From Pseudalkalibacillus hwajinpoensis (GTDB taxonomy: Bacteria; Bacillota; Bacilli; Bacillales; Guptibacillaceae), in assembly GCF_039851965.1 (NCBI RefSeq), contig NZ_CP156674.1, positions 3,038,001 through 3,102,000 of the forward strand: DNA of 64,000 nt, in the 5' to 3' direction. The translations under genes were made by a program, and so were the position numbers. The notes under the pieces were generated by a model. The model ran no database searches. It was not told the origin of the DNA and was given only the letters and a program-made list of their open reading frames with translations. This document shows, one piece after another, positions 34,024 through 43,370 of this stretch. The number at the start of each line of letters is the position of its first letter. The first letter of the stretch is position 1.

Positions 34024-34518
34024 CTAGGCAAGTTTAAGTGTGTAGTAAAGTATAATCGTTGCAATGATTCCGATTAAACCTCCAACAAGAACTTCGATCG
34101 GTTTATGTCCGAGAAGCTCTTTCAGTTCTTCAATTTTCTCGCGTTCTTGCTTTTGTTGCCAGTTCTTCGCTTCCGAAACGAATCTATTGAAATTTAGAAC
34201 AAGCTGGTTCAAAACAATTGCCTGTTCTCCAGTTTGCCTTCTAACTCCTGTTGAATCAAACATAACAATGATACTGAACATAGCAGCTACCGCAAAAATT
34301 GGTGAGTCAAGTCCAGTTTCGAGGGCAACTCCTGTAGCGAGCGAAGTTGTAGCTGCCGAGTGCGAACTTGGCATTCCGCCCGTTGCATTGAACAACGACC
34401 AATTGATTTGTTTCGTTGCAATAAAATAAATAGGTACTTTAAGAAATTGGGCAAAGACAACACCGAATAGCGCTGCCAAGAGCGGGAAATTTAACAAAAT
34501 ATCCATGAGTGACAACAT
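34024..34518 (-). CDS. yuiD: YuiD, divergent PAP2/acid phosphatase family membrane protein
   Basis: 164 residues. GGMPSSHSA is the PSGH-like motif of PAP2-related phosphatases and MFDSTGVRRQTGEQA follows, as in the DUF212 family. Three to four membrane segments. It ends 13 bp before the BtuF-like gene on the same strand, so the two probably form an operon. The start is uncertain among ATG 34518, TTG 34515 and ATG 34506. Confidence 0.88.
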   Translation of the reverse strand: MLSLMDILLNFPLLAALFGVVFAQFLKVPIYFIATKQINWSLFNATGGMPSSHSAATTSLATGVALETGLDSPIFAVAAMFSIIVMFDSTGVRRQTGEQAIVLNQLVLNFNRFVSEAKNWQQKQEREKIEELKELLGHKPIEVLVGGLIGIIATIILYYTLKLA

Positions 34519-34844
34519 CTTCCTTTCTAAACTAATCCTACATAATGATTTACCCGAAGTTTCTTCGTTTCAATCGACCGGAAAATGTTCGAATGATTTT
34601 TTGTGAGCAACAAAGGTCAAAATGGAGATGGTTGTTATCTCAATGATCTTCTGGGGAAATATGGGTAACAGCCTTATGTAATACGTTCTAATTCAAGCGG
34701 AAATTGTCAGTCTATTATACCATATCTTGCAGGTTTTCTTTATGGAGGTTTAAATCAACAACTTCCATTGACACGAATTACTCTTTCATGTTACCTTATT
34801 AGTGATTTACCAAACTAAAGGATTTGTTGAAGGGTTGTTACGAA
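34519..34844. other. Divergent intergenic region yuiD/yuiF with a promoter
   Basis: 326 bases. TTGACA at 34768-34773 with a 17-base spacer to TTACCT at 34791-34796 is a probable yuiF promoter. GAAGTTTCTTCGTTTC at 34557-34572 contains a GAA/TTC symmetric element of unknown meaning. No other structure is seen. Confidence 0.5.
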
Positions 34845-36164
34845 ATGAATGCCGTCATTATTGCTGTTCTTATCATGCTAGGGCTTAGCCTTTTTCGCAT
34901 ACATGTTGTTATTGCACTCGTCATCGGTGCTATAGTGGGTGGTCTTCTTGGAGGGCTTTCTCTCGATGATACGATTGCCGCGTTTAGCTCAGGACTCGGA
35001 GGCGGGGCTACTGTGGCATTAAGCTATGCCTTGCTTGGAAGCTTTGCCGTTGGTCTTTCGCGGACCGGGTTACCTGAATTAATTGTCGATCAAGCACTGA
35101 AAATATTGAATCGTCGTGGAGATGATCGAAAGAAGGGACTTGCAAAAGTACTGATTCTTTTCATTATTCTATCGATTTCCTGCTTTTCACAAAATCTAGT
35201 TCCCGTGCATATTGCTTTTATTCCAATTCTAATTCCACCAATTTTGCAGGTATTAAATGAACTTGGAATCGACCGAAGAGCAGTAGCATCTGTTCTTACC
35301 TTTGGACTAACAGCGCCTTATATCTTACTTCCTGCAGGTTTTGGGAAAATTTTCCATGAAATTCTGCAGTCGAACATGGCTGATAGTGGATTGGAGATTA
35401 AATTGTCTTCGATCCCAACAGCGATGCTTTTACCAACAGCAGGACTTGTAGTAGGGCTTTTAATTGCAGTGTTCTTTACTTATCGAGGATCAAGAACATA
35501 CAAGCAGCTGTCCATTTCTCAAGAAATTCCTGAGAAGCAAAGTTATTCAAAACGTTCTATTATGTTTGCTGTTCTTTCGGTTATCGTCACGCTGGCAGTT
35601 CAGCTCCCTACTGAATCTATGATTCTAGGTGCGCTGTCAGGTATTATTGTATTGTATGTGACCGGAAGCATTCGTTTAACTGAGTCGGAAGCTGTTTTAA
35701 CGGAAGGTATGAAAATGATGGCTTTTATAGGCTTTGTGATGCTTGCTGCAAACGGCTTCGCAGAAGTCCTTAGAGAAACAGGAGAAGTCGAAGCACTTGT
35801 TACCCAGGCTTCAGGACTAATTGGCGATAATAAGCCCCTCGCAGCACTTCTCATGCTGATCGTCGGTTTGTTTATTACGATGGGCATTGGTTCTTCCTTC
35901 TCAACCATTCCGATTATCGCAGCAATCTATGTTCCGCTTGCGATGGAGCTTGGATTTAGCCCGATGGCTACGATCGCGCTTGTAGGAACGGCTGCTGCGC
36001 TTGGTGACGCAGGTTCACCAGCATCCGATAGTACCCTTGGTCCAACCGCAGGGTTGAATGCGGATGGGCAGCACAATCATATCTGGGATACCGTCGTACC
36101 GACATTTCTTCACTACAATATTCCGCTGATTTTGTTTGGCTGGATTGCAGCACTTATCTTTTAG
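34845..36164 (+). CDS. yuiF: YuiF, NhaC/ArsB-type ion or amino acid transporter
   Basis: 439-residue polytopic protein with about eleven hydrophobic helices. The conserved segment LVPVHIAFIPILIPP, the re-entrant GSSFSTIPIIAAI and the late GTAAALGDAGSPASDSTLGP match the Na+/H+ antiporter-like YuiF family. Substrate is not certain: the family has been linked to Na+/H+ exchange and to amino acid uptake. ATG 34845 follows GAAGGG. Confidence 0.85.
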   Translation: MNAVIIAVLIMLGLSLFRIHVVIALVIGAIVGGLLGGLSLDDTIAAFSSGLGGGATVALSYALLGSFAVGLSRTGLPELIVDQALKILNRRGDDRKKGLAKVLILFIILSISCFSQNLVPVHIAFIPILIPPILQVLNELGIDRRAVASVLTFGLTAPYILLPAGFGKIFHEILQSNMADSGLEIKLSSIPTAMLLPTAGLVVGLLIAVFFTYRGSRTYKQLSISQEIPEKQSYSKRSIMFAVLSVIVTLAVQLPTESMILGALSGIIVLYVTGSIRLTESEAVLTEGMKMMAFIGFVMLAANGFAEVLRETGEVEALVTQASGLIGDNKPLAALLMLIVGLFITMGIGSSFSTIPIIAAIYVPLAMELGFSPMATIALVGTAAALGDAGSPASDSTLGPTAGLNADGQHNHIWDTVVPTFLHYNIPLILFGWIAALIF

Positions 36165-36232
36165 GGTCTGTTGATTATCTTAAATGTGTCTCTATCAACA
36201 CGGATCATGACCAGTATAATTTTCAGAAATTA

Positions 36233-36262
36233 AATACGGGGTCCTTCCCCGTGTTTTTTTGC
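36233..36262 (+). terminator. Terminator of yuiF
   Basis: Stem ACGGGG/CCCCGT followed by GT and seven T. Confidence 0.85.
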
Positions 36263-36314
36263 ATACTAAGCCTTCTTTGGTAAGATGAAGGAAAGCTATC
36301 AAAAGAGGTGCTTT

Positions 36315-36911
36315 ATGTATTTTGGAAAAGAAAAGCAAGAAAACCACGATCGCATTCCGCCTAATCAGAAGGTAACGACTGGCTGGCCAGTGTTACATGT
36401 AGGGGATGTTCCTTATTATGAGAAAGATTTATCGAACTGGGATTTGAGAATCGGAGGGCTTGTCGATCGTCCAACTGTTCTTACTTTTGAGCAAATACTT
36501 TCGCTTCCAGAAACCTCCCAAGTTAACGACATTCACTGCGTTACCGGGTGGTCCAAATTTGACAATGAATGGGAAGGGATCTCTACACAACAGGTGGCAG
36601 AGTATGTTGGGATTCGTAAAGAAGCTAAATTTGTCATGTTAGAAGCGGAAGAAGGGTGGACAACTAATACCCCACTTGCTGATTTTCTAAAGGAAACAAG
36701 TATACTGGCACACAAACATAACGGAGAGGTTCTGACGCCAGAACATGGCTATCCGTTAAGAATGGTGATGCCACATCTTTACTTTTGGAAAAGTGCAAAG
36801 TGGATCAGAGCGATTAAGTTCAGATCAGAAGACCAGCAAGGGTTCTGGGAACGAAATGGGTATCATATGTATGGTGATCCGTGGAAGGAACAGCGTTTCG
36901 CATGGGATTGA
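36315..36911 (+). CDS. yuiH: Molybdopterin-dependent oxidoreductase, sulfite oxidase fold (YuiH)
   Basis: 198 residues. The Mo-coordinating cysteine is C75 in DIHCVTGWS, and the cofactor pocket continues with EHGYPLRMVMPHLYFWKSAKW. It has no signal peptide and no haem or dimerisation domain, so it is a minimal cytoplasmic member. Physiological substrate unknown. The modBA genes 4 kb away could supply molybdate (inference). AAAGAGGTG precedes ATG 36315. Confidence 0.9.
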   Translation: MYFGKEKQENHDRIPPNQKVTTGWPVLHVGDVPYYEKDLSNWDLRIGGLVDRPTVLTFEQILSLPETSQVNDIHCVTGWSKFDNEWEGISTQQVAEYVGIRKEAKFVMLEAEEGWTTNTPLADFLKETSILAHKHNGEVLTPEHGYPLRMVMPHLYFWKSAKWIRAIKFRSEDQQGFWERNGYHMYGDPWKEQRFAWD

Positions 36912-37091
36912 TCCTAACAGAGACTGTCAAATATGGCGGTCTTTTTTGGTTCAATAAAGGTCTTAGTTGGAATAGAGATGTGGATTTCATCTGGAAAAAA
37001 AGGGAAATGGAAATAAATGAAGAATAATAAAAGACTACCATTTTAACTGAAATCGTATTTTGCTTGTATTCATATTGCTAGGAGTGATAAA

Positions 37092-37826
37092 TTGAAAGAA
37101 TTACACTATCAAATCGTTAATCACCTCTCCACTGGTATTTTAGCCATTGATCTTAATTATAAAGTAATTCACATAAATGAAATCGGTGAGAAACTTCTTG
37201 AAGTGAAACGTGAGGAAATTATGGGGAAATGTGTTTATGAACTGTTTCCTTCAGCACCTGAAGAGGTTCGTCACGTGGAACGAACAGTGAAAACCGGGGA
37301 AGAGTATCACGTCAAGTCGATGTCATATCGCTGGGGAAATTACAATCTATATTTATCCATTAAGACGAGCGTGCTTAGAAACGGTGAGGTTATGTATGGA
37401 GCGATGGTTGAATTTACTGACATTACTCATTCATATGAAAAGCAGGTCGAGTTAGTTAATCGGATGGAAGACATGGCTGTTAACGTTATTCCGCTTATGG
37501 ACCAATTAGGATTGCTTCCAATTCAACCGGTAGTGGAGGAAGTAGGTTTTAGGTATATCCTTGATATCGGTCTTCAAAAGGTGGCTGATCGAAAGGTGAA
37601 TACCTTAATCATTGATTTATCAGCAATCTCATGTTTAAACGATGAATTCTCGGAGATGGTCGAAAAGTTATGCAGTTCATTAAACCTGCTTGGTATAGAT
37701 ATTATGATCACGGGCGTGAGGGCAGAAACGGCCCTCAAATGGGTGTCCTCGGGTAATGATTATATAAGGACTACCTATTACCCTCATGTACAAGCAGCCA
37801 TCAAAGCATACAAAAAAGAGATGTAA
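37092..37826 (+). CDS. PAS domain-STAS domain regulator (RsbR-like)
   Basis: 244 residues from TTG behind AGGAGTG. Residues 1-115 form a PAS domain (STGILAIDLNYKVIHINEIG ... YGAMVEFTDIT). A short helix follows, then a STAS domain (about 130-244): LIIDLSAISCLND has the DLS motif, and the usual phosphorylatable Ser/Thr region is DEFSEMVEKL. RsbR-type proteins sense signals in stressosomes; PAS in place of a globin-like sensor suggests light, redox or ligand sensing. No rsbS/T partner is adjacent. Confidence 0.85.
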   Translation: MKELHYQIVNHLSTGILAIDLNYKVIHINEIGEKLLEVKREEIMGKCVYELFPSAPEEVRHVERTVKTGEEYHVKSMSYRWGNYNLYLSIKTSVLRNGEVMYGAMVEFTDITHSYEKQVELVNRMEDMAVNVIPLMDQLGLLPIQPVVEEVGFRYILDIGLQKVADRKVNTLIIDLSAISCLNDEFSEMVEKLCSSLNLLGIDIMITGVRAETALKWVSSGNDYIRTTYYPHVQAAIKAYKKEM

Positions 37827-37833
37827 TGACAGG

Positions 37834-37868
37834 AAACGTTCGGAGCTTTGGACCGAACGCTTTTCTTC
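37834..37868 (+). terminator. Terminator of the PAS-STAS gene
   Basis: Stem CGTTCGG/CCGAACG followed by a T-rich run. Confidence 0.75.
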
Positions 37869-37888
37869 ATCAATCTCATGATAACAAT

Positions 37889-39268
37889 CTATATATCAAT
37901 CGTGTTGAGCGTATTCTGGAGCTTTTCACGTTCCATGTTCAGTGAAATAAGAGAATTCTGGACCATTTTTTTGTACTGTGTTAAAACGAGTTGTCCGTAG
38001 TTAGTGCCAGGAACAGCCCATTTTCCATTTAAAGCCTGCCAGGTTGTTGCAGAGCCGCGTTTAACAAGTCCAAAGCGGGGATCAGCTTTCTCATCGCCTT
38101 TAGGTAGTGAAGCAGTAGAGGAGTAGGCATAGAGATGTTGGATGTGTGCAAGCACTCCCGTTGCTGGTGAAGAGAACGTAGCCCCCCTCGTACCGCCTCC
38201 TGTTGCACCAATACCAGCAAAGTTATTTTGTTCAGGACGAACATCACCTGTAAAACGGAAAAAGTTTGTTTCATGGATCGCCTGTGCAAATGCTACGTCC
38301 CCACGAATGCCGTATCGTTGACTGTAGGATGCGTACAAAGCACCAAGAAGAGGGGCATTTGGATTAATGGAACGAACGTAAGAGTCCATTTGCTCTGTTG
38401 TCAGAACAGTTTTGCCTTCGATCTTGTAGCCTTTGTCTGGTTCAGGAGGTTCTTCTGGTGGATCGGGCACTGAACCTTCATATAGGATGAACGTTTCAAA
38501 GCCTGCTTTGTTCAAACTGACTGCTAAAGCTTCAGCGTTTTCTTTTTCTTTGAAAGCGCCTGCCTGAACACGGTATACGGTTGAATTCGTGATAGTAGCT
38601 GTTGCGATAAAGGCATTAAAACCCTTTTGGATAAGGATTTTTAACTGTTCTTCTGCATTTTCCATTTTACTAAATGATCCTACAATTACTTTAAATAGTC
38701 CTTCAGTTGGCACAGGAGCAACTGGAAGATTTAATGCTGTAGCAGTTGCATCAGCAATTCCTGTTGCCATTTCCATCAAGAATGTGGGATTTGTCATAAG
38801 TTTAAGATCTGCTTCATTATCGATAAATAACACTTCGAGCAATAAAGCACTCATTTTTGTTTCACGGAGAACATGAAAATCCGCTCTCTTTTTTCCTCTA
38901 TTTCTAATGCTGTATTTTTGCAGAACGGTGCTTGCTAGTTTGTCATGAATGTTTGCTTGCAACTGAACCGTTTCAGATGGAATAGAGCCATTGAAAATGT
39001 AGCTTTCAAATCCACTGCCGCCAGCAGCATTGTGATGGATACTGAGGAAGAAATCTGCCTTAATGACATTTGCGAGATCTGTCCTCGACTTTAGATCTAC
39101 GTTTTTGTCAGTCTCTCGAGTCATAATAACTTCTACATCGTATTTCGATACAAGACGATCTCGTATCATACGAGCAATGGCGAAATTGAAATTCTTTTCC
39201 TGATAGTTTTTAAACATTGCTCCAGGGTCAGCGCCACCATGCCCCGGATCGATTACAATTAGCTTCAC
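37889..39268 (-). CDS. CwlC-type amidase with SPOR and glucosaminidase domains
   Basis: 459 residues with no signal peptide; the protein starts directly in the Amidase_3 domain (IDPGHGGADPGA, residues 1-178; zinc ligands in GHGG and SIHHNA, catalytic Glu in LLLEVLFID). A SPOR peptidoglycan-binding repeat (about 190-265) and a Pro-rich linker follow. The C-terminal 170 residues are a glucosaminidase domain (FAQAIHETNFFRF, NNFAGIGATGGG). CwlC of B. subtilis, which also lacks a signal, lyses the mother cell wall late in sporulation; fusion to glucosaminidase would give two bond specificities in one protein. Confidence 0.88.
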   Translation of the reverse strand: MKLIVIDPGHGGADPGAMFKNYQEKNFNFAIARMIRDRLVSKYDVEVIMTRETDKNVDLKSRTDLANVIKADFFLSIHHNAAGGSGFESYIFNGSIPSETVQLQANIHDKLASTVLQKYSIRNRGKKRADFHVLRETKMSALLLEVLFIDNEADLKLMTNPTFLMEMATGIADATATALNLPVAPVPTEGLFKVIVGSFSKMENAEEQLKILIQKGFNAFIATATITNSTVYRVQAGAFKEKENAEALAVSLNKAGFETFILYEGSVPDPPEEPPEPDKGYKIEGKTVLTTEQMDSYVRSINPNAPLLGALYASYSQRYGIRGDVAFAQAIHETNFFRFTGDVRPEQNNFAGIGATGGGTRGATFSSPATGVLAHIQHLYAYSSTASLPKGDEKADPRFGLVKRGSATTWQALNGKWAVPGTNYGQLVLTQYKKMVQNSLISLNMEREKLQNTLNTIDI

Positions 39269-39370
39269 CTTTTTCCCTCCAATTAGTAGGATTAGTATAG
39301 TATATTTTTACCAGGTGAAATGGTTTGGACAAAGAGTACAAGTTAGAGGGAAAGGTCAGGAAATAGACCT

Positions 39371-39955
39371 TCAGGGTACCAATTTAGCCAGCGGGTGAAC
39401 GTTTGGATCACTGGCAATATGTTGAGGGTAAATAAAACCTCGGCCGTCATCCGAAAATGAAATTCCCGCTTTTTGAAAACACTCCTGAATAAATTCTGAG
39501 CAAATGTATCGATCGTTTGGAATCGATTTAAGATCGTCAATCACGACACTTGCAAGAATTTTAAGGATCTCTTCAATATCATACATCTTTCCGGTTAAGT
39601 CTGCACCGCGTCTTAACATGTCGTTTAATTTACTTGAAGTGAGATGCTGTACCTTAGCGTGTCTTGAGAGATAAAGGTCTCCTACGTATGCGGACCCAGA
39701 GTTTCGATAGTCATTAAAATAGTGAGACAGCGGTACCATTCTGACGCCATAACTTTCAACACTCTCAAATAACATGATTCGATCAACCCATCGAAATAGG
39801 AGGGCCACATGACTGAAGTGTGAGTTCGAGACTTTCTGGATTATTTTGCTGACCGGATAAGAGCCGCTACAAAGGAGAAGGTCTCCTGTTTGAATATGAT
39901 TACGAATGTGCTGATAATTTTTCACGTCCAGGTTTGTATACCGATCATCCAACAT
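39371..39955 (-). CDS. YiiX-like permuted NlpC/P60 hydrolase
   Basis: 194 residues. GDLLLCSGSYPVSK, SHFSHVALLF (catalytic His), LFESVESYGVR and RYICSEFIQECF (catalytic Cys) are the ordered motifs of the circularly permuted NlpC/P60 (YiiX/YebB) papain-like family. No signal peptide. Such enzymes act on peptide or acyl amide bonds; the substrate is unknown. RBS is AGGAGG. Confidence 0.82.
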   Translation of the reverse strand: MLDDRYTNLDVKNYQHIRNHIQTGDLLLCSGSYPVSKIIQKVSNSHFSHVALLFRWVDRIMLFESVESYGVRMVPLSHYFNDYRNSGSAYVGDLYLSRHAKVQHLTSSKLNDMLRRGADLTGKMYDIEEILKILASVVIDDLKSIPNDRYICSEFIQECFQKAGISFSDDGRGFIYPQHIASDPNVHPLAKLVP

Positions 39956-40094
39956 TACATCCTCCTAACTGTGTGGCTATTCTTGTAGTTAGATGAAAAA
40001 GCCAATTCTCCTTCTGCATTTATCCGATCCATGGAAGAAAAATGTTGTGCAGTGAGTAAAAGTGGCTCTATAGTAAGAGTGGGGGGGATAATTG

Positions 40095-40814
40095 ATGGAT
40101 TTTCTGAAAATGGTTGTGGTATTATCTTTTCTTGTTATGATTGCAAACACAATAAAGCCATTCGTTGCGTCTCTTACTAGAAAGCGAGCAGTGATGTTTG
40201 CTAGTTTCTGGCTTGTCCTATATATCCTGGTCTGGGACGTTCCTTCATTTCTAAATACGTCATCTGATGGGGCGAAGACAAGTGGCGAAGAAACGGTATC
40301 GGGTACTGAGATTGATGAAGATGAAGTACCTGTTGAAGAGAAACAGGAAGAGGCCAAGGTCGAAGAAGAAGTAACTTTCGATCCCGCTTCAATTGAGATA
40401 ATCGTAAATGCTTCTGAGCTAATGGGAATGGAGCGTGAAGAATTTAAAACCAATTTTCCAAAAGCGATTGACCCTGATGGAGAGAGTCCAACGAAAATGG
40501 TATTTGAGAACGGAGAAGTCACGTTCAAAGACAACAAGGCTAGTTCAATGACTTATTATCCAGAAGCGATGCATTATCCTGAAGATAATCGCCTTCTCCT
40601 TTCGAGTCTCGGGTTCGATATTGAAGAACTTAGAAAGGGATCTAATCCGTTCGAGACGCCCGTTACTTTTTATTTAATAGAGGGATATTCTGAAGTCACC
40701 ATTTACGGTAGTGAGGGCCCCGAAGAGAAAAAGGCAATCGAAAGAATTTATATTAAAAAAGAATTCTACCCGACACCTGTAACCGATGAAGAAGAGGCGG
40801 AAGGGGAGGAATAG
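40095..40814 (+). CDS. Membrane-anchored hypothetical protein with acidic linker
   Basis: 239 residues. Two hydrophobic helices (about 4-22 and 32-48) are followed by an acidic low-complexity linker (EIDEDEVPVEEKQEEAKVEE) and a globular domain of about 145 residues. ATG 40095 follows GGGGGGGAT. The tail is again acidic (DEEEAEGEE). No family recognised; the folded part is presumably extracytoplasmic. Confidence 0.75.
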   Translation: MDFLKMVVVLSFLVMIANTIKPFVASLTRKRAVMFASFWLVLYILVWDVPSFLNTSSDGAKTSGEETVSGTEIDEDEVPVEEKQEEAKVEEEVTFDPASIEIIVNASELMGMEREEFKTNFPKAIDPDGESPTKMVFENGEVTFKDNKASSMTYYPEAMHYPEDNRLLLSSLGFDIEELRKGSNPFETPVTFYLIEGYSEVTIYGSEGPEEKKAIERIYIKKEFYPTPVTDEEEAEGEE

Positions 40815-40839
40815 AAAAACTCGCAGATGCGAGTTTTTT
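40815..40839. terminator. Bidirectional terminator between hypothetical gene and modB
   Basis: Stem AAAAACTCGCA/TGCGAGTTTTT with both A and T runs. Confidence 0.88.
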
Positions 40840-41498
40840 CATGTTCTAATGGTAGCGCGGTATGACAGTAATAACATCACCATCGAAAGAACGATTGTAA
40901 TAACGACCCAGGACCAGGCGAGCGTCATTTGACCTGAATCGATCGCAACATAGATGGCGGTTGGCATCGTCTGTGTTTTCCCAGGAAGGTTACCTGCGAA
41001 CATTAGCGTTGCCCCGAATTCTCCGAGTGCTCTTGCAAAGCTTAAAATAATCCCTGAAATGAGAGCATTCGAAGCGAGCGGGATCGAGACGCGCTTTAGC
41101 ACCATCCACTTTCCGGCGCCATCCACACGAGCTGCGTCTTCAATATCACGATCCACCGCTTCGAATCCGACTTTCGCAGATTGGTACATTAACGGGAAGG
41201 CTACCACACTTGCAGCGATAACACCTGCCTGCCATGTGAAAACCAGAGGGTGATTAAAAACAGCTTCGATCCATTTGCCGATTGGACTAGAGGCTCCAAA
41301 TAGTACGAGAAGGATAAAGCCGACAACGGAAGGGGGGAGAACAAGCGGGAGCATAATTACCGTATCGATAATGCTTTTTCCCCTGAACGTTCTACCTGCC
41401 ATCAATCTGCTAACAGAGATTCCGAGAACGGTTACGATGACACTTGCCACAAGGGCGATTTTTAACGATATCCAGATGGGGTCAAGAAAAGTAGTCAT
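40839..41498 (-). CDS. modB: Molybdate ABC transporter permease ModB
   Basis: 219 residues with five membrane segments. The ABC permease EAA loop is DAARVDGAGKWMVLKRVSIP, and LARALGEFGATLMFAGN, written FARALGEFGA here, is typical of ModB/CysT-type permeases. It begins six bases after the modA stop. No modC ATPase gene follows; a terminator stands immediately downstream. Confidence 0.93.
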   Translation of the reverse strand: MTTFLDPIWISLKIALVASVIVTVLGISVSRLMAGRTFRGKSIIDTVIMLPLVLPPSVVGFILLVLFGASSPIGKWIEAVFNHPLVFTWQAGVIAASVVAFPLMYQSAKVGFEAVDRDIEDAARVDGAGKWMVLKRVSIPLASNALISGIILSFARALGEFGATLMFAGNLPGKTQTMPTAIYVAIDSGQMTLAWSWVVITIVLSMVMLLLSYRATIRT

Positions 41499-41504
41499 CG
41501 GTCC

Positions 41505-42254
41505 TCACTTCTTTCGTTGAAATCCATATTTCTCAAAAATTGTAATCGCCTCGTCACTTTGTAAAAAAGCAAAATAGGCTTTTGCTTCATCAGACGCTCC
41601 ATCTATAACACCGGAGGGATAAACAATCGGACTATAGCTATCTTCTGGAGCCTCATCAACAAGAGTAACTTTGGATGAAGTGCGAAAATCTGTTTCGTAT
41701 ACAAGCCCGGCATCTGCATTTCCAGTTTCAACATAGGTAAGCACTTGACGAACGTCTTTTCCGAATACGAATTTTTCTTCAAGTTTGCTCCATAATTGTA
41801 AGCTGGTTAAGGCTTCCTTTGCGTAAGCACCCGCAGGTACTGTTTTTGGCATACCTATTGTAATACGATTAATGTTAGTTGAAAGAAGATCATCCCAGCT
41901 TCTAACGGAAGCGTCCTCACTAGCGATCAAAACAAGCTTATTGGTTAGCAAATCCGTTTGATAGTCTGGATCAATGAAATTCTCTTTCTCTACCTCTTTA
42001 AAATGCTTCTCTGATGCTGATAGGAAAACATCAATAGGAGCACCCTGCTTGATCTGGTTGGCAAGTACCCCTGACGAAGCGAGGTGCAGGGAGAGGTCTG
42101 ATTCCGGATGCTTCTCAAGGTACATAGCGTTAACCTCTTTCATAGCGTCACTCAAGCTTGCAGCAGCTGCAATGGTAATGGCTGTATCTTCCTCACCGGT
42201 CTGACAGCCGAAAAGAAAGATGAGTAGTGTGATAGAGATCAGGAAATGCTTCAT
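41505..42254 (-). CDS. modA: Molybdate-binding lipoprotein ModA
   Basis: 249 residues. The lipobox is LFGC (Cys17). ITIAAAASLSDAMKEVN and LASSGVLANQIKQGAPIDVF hold the oxyanion-binding Ser residues, and YVETGNADAGLVYETD is the conserved second-lobe segment. It binds molybdate or tungstate outside the cell and delivers it to ModB. Confidence 0.93.
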   Translation of the reverse strand: MKHFLISITLLIFLFGCQTGEEDTAITIAAAASLSDAMKEVNAMYLEKHPESDLSLHLASSGVLANQIKQGAPIDVFLSASEKHFKEVEKENFIDPDYQTDLLTNKLVLIASEDASVRSWDDLLSTNINRITIGMPKTVPAGAYAKEALTSLQLWSKLEEKFVFGKDVRQVLTYVETGNADAGLVYETDFRTSSKVTLVDEAPEDSYSPIVYPSGVIDGASDEAKAYFAFLQSDEAITIFEKYGFQRKK

Positions 42255-42331
42255 ATGTATGTTCCTTTCATAGGCAATTTCTCCATCTATTATAACGAAG
42301 TATGAGATTTTTGCACGAAATCATTACACAC

Positions 42332-42372
42332 AAAAATCGGGTAATTCCCTGATGAAATAGGGGAGCTACCCT
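42332..42372 (-). terminator. Terminator of the haloperoxidase gene
   Basis: On the minus strand GGGTAGCTCCCC pairs with GGGAATTACCC and is followed by GATTTTTG. Confidence 0.7.
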
Positions 42373-42393
42373 TATGTGAATGCGCATGATTGC

Positions 42394-43272
42394 TTAAAAA
42401 AACAACTTCGGCTTTGAATGGGATTTGTGCCTCTGAAATGGTTCTTCTATTGTAGAATCACATTTATTATCAAAATTGTAATCAATAACTTGTTTATATG
42501 GTGGTGGAGTTAGATTTGCATGATAGTCTTCACGGTAAGGGATGTCAATCATCTGACCGCGAATATTCTCTTCCTTAATTAACTCGTTTACAACAAGTGA
42601 CCCCATCTGCTTACCGAGACGAAGTCCCTGCTCATTATCCACTGGAAAATGGACACCCGCATAAAGTCTTGAATCTGCACATTCATTTGCAAGCTCATGA
42701 AGTCGCTTTGATTCAGTTGGGAAGAAATAGGACAATATTTCTGCTGTTGAAGCAGAGATTGTCGCATGCCCTGATGGATAGGTAGGGTGACGTGGCGTAC
42801 AGACGATTGTAGCCAGGTCGTGATCCAATTGATTTGGTCTTGCTACATTCCAGCGATATTTTAAATACCAGACTGTCGTAAATGCGTCGTTCATTCCTGC
42901 TGCGACCGCTGCCAGGATTCGCGCTGCACGAGGGGCAGTAACGCCATACGTATCGATCAGCCGATCAATAATCGGTGTCCATTGTTTACTCGCTACTCCA
43001 GTCCCCCAGTATTCAGCTAACTTTACCTGTTCTGGCGTAATTTGCTCCAGTGTACGCTGGACTTTCTTAAGTTCCTTTTCCCAATCGATCGACGAGGGCG
43101 GCTTGATTTCTAAGCGCAGTGGTCTTCCATTTAGCGTTTCAAAACGTCCAGGCGGGCTATTTCGTAAGTAATAATCCGGCCAAGACCCTGCTAAAGGTTC
43201 CTCTGGGTTATGTGGTGGCTCTTTTTCACCAGCGTAAGGAAGCTCTGACCACTTTTCATAGCTGTCTGCCAT
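42394..43272 (-). CDS. Vanadium-dependent haloperoxidase / PAP2-family protein
   Basis: 292 residues. The three phosphate/vanadate motifs are in order: KYRWNVARP, PTYPSGHAT and SRLYAGVHFPVDN. No membrane helices or signal peptide are seen, which resembles soluble VCPO-like proteins rather than lipid phosphatases. Activity may be haloperoxidation or acid phosphatase; sequence alone does not decide. RBS is AGGAGG. Confidence 0.85.
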   Translation of the reverse strand: MADSYEKWSELPYAGEKEPPHNPEEPLAGSWPDYYLRNSPPGRFETLNGRPLRLEIKPPSSIDWEKELKKVQRTLEQITPEQVKLAEYWGTGVASKQWTPIIDRLIDTYGVTAPRAARILAAVAAGMNDAFTTVWYLKYRWNVARPNQLDHDLATIVCTPRHPTYPSGHATISASTAEILSYFFPTESKRLHELANECADSRLYAGVHFPVDNEQGLRLGKQMGSLVVNELIKEENIRGQMIDIPYREDYHANLTPPPYKQVIDYNFDNKCDSTIEEPFQRHKSHSKPKLFF

Positions 43273-43370
43273 AGCGTTGTACCTCCTTTATTCCTACTTC
43301 CTTTAATAAATGCTCTATAGAAGGGTAAGGTGCATAAGAAAGAGGAGGGAACGCCTTTGTAGTGAAGGCT

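Noticed and set aside
39989..40537. 182-codon frame on the minus strand
   Set aside because: It is the Ser-rich antisense of the acidic linker of the 40095-40814 gene.
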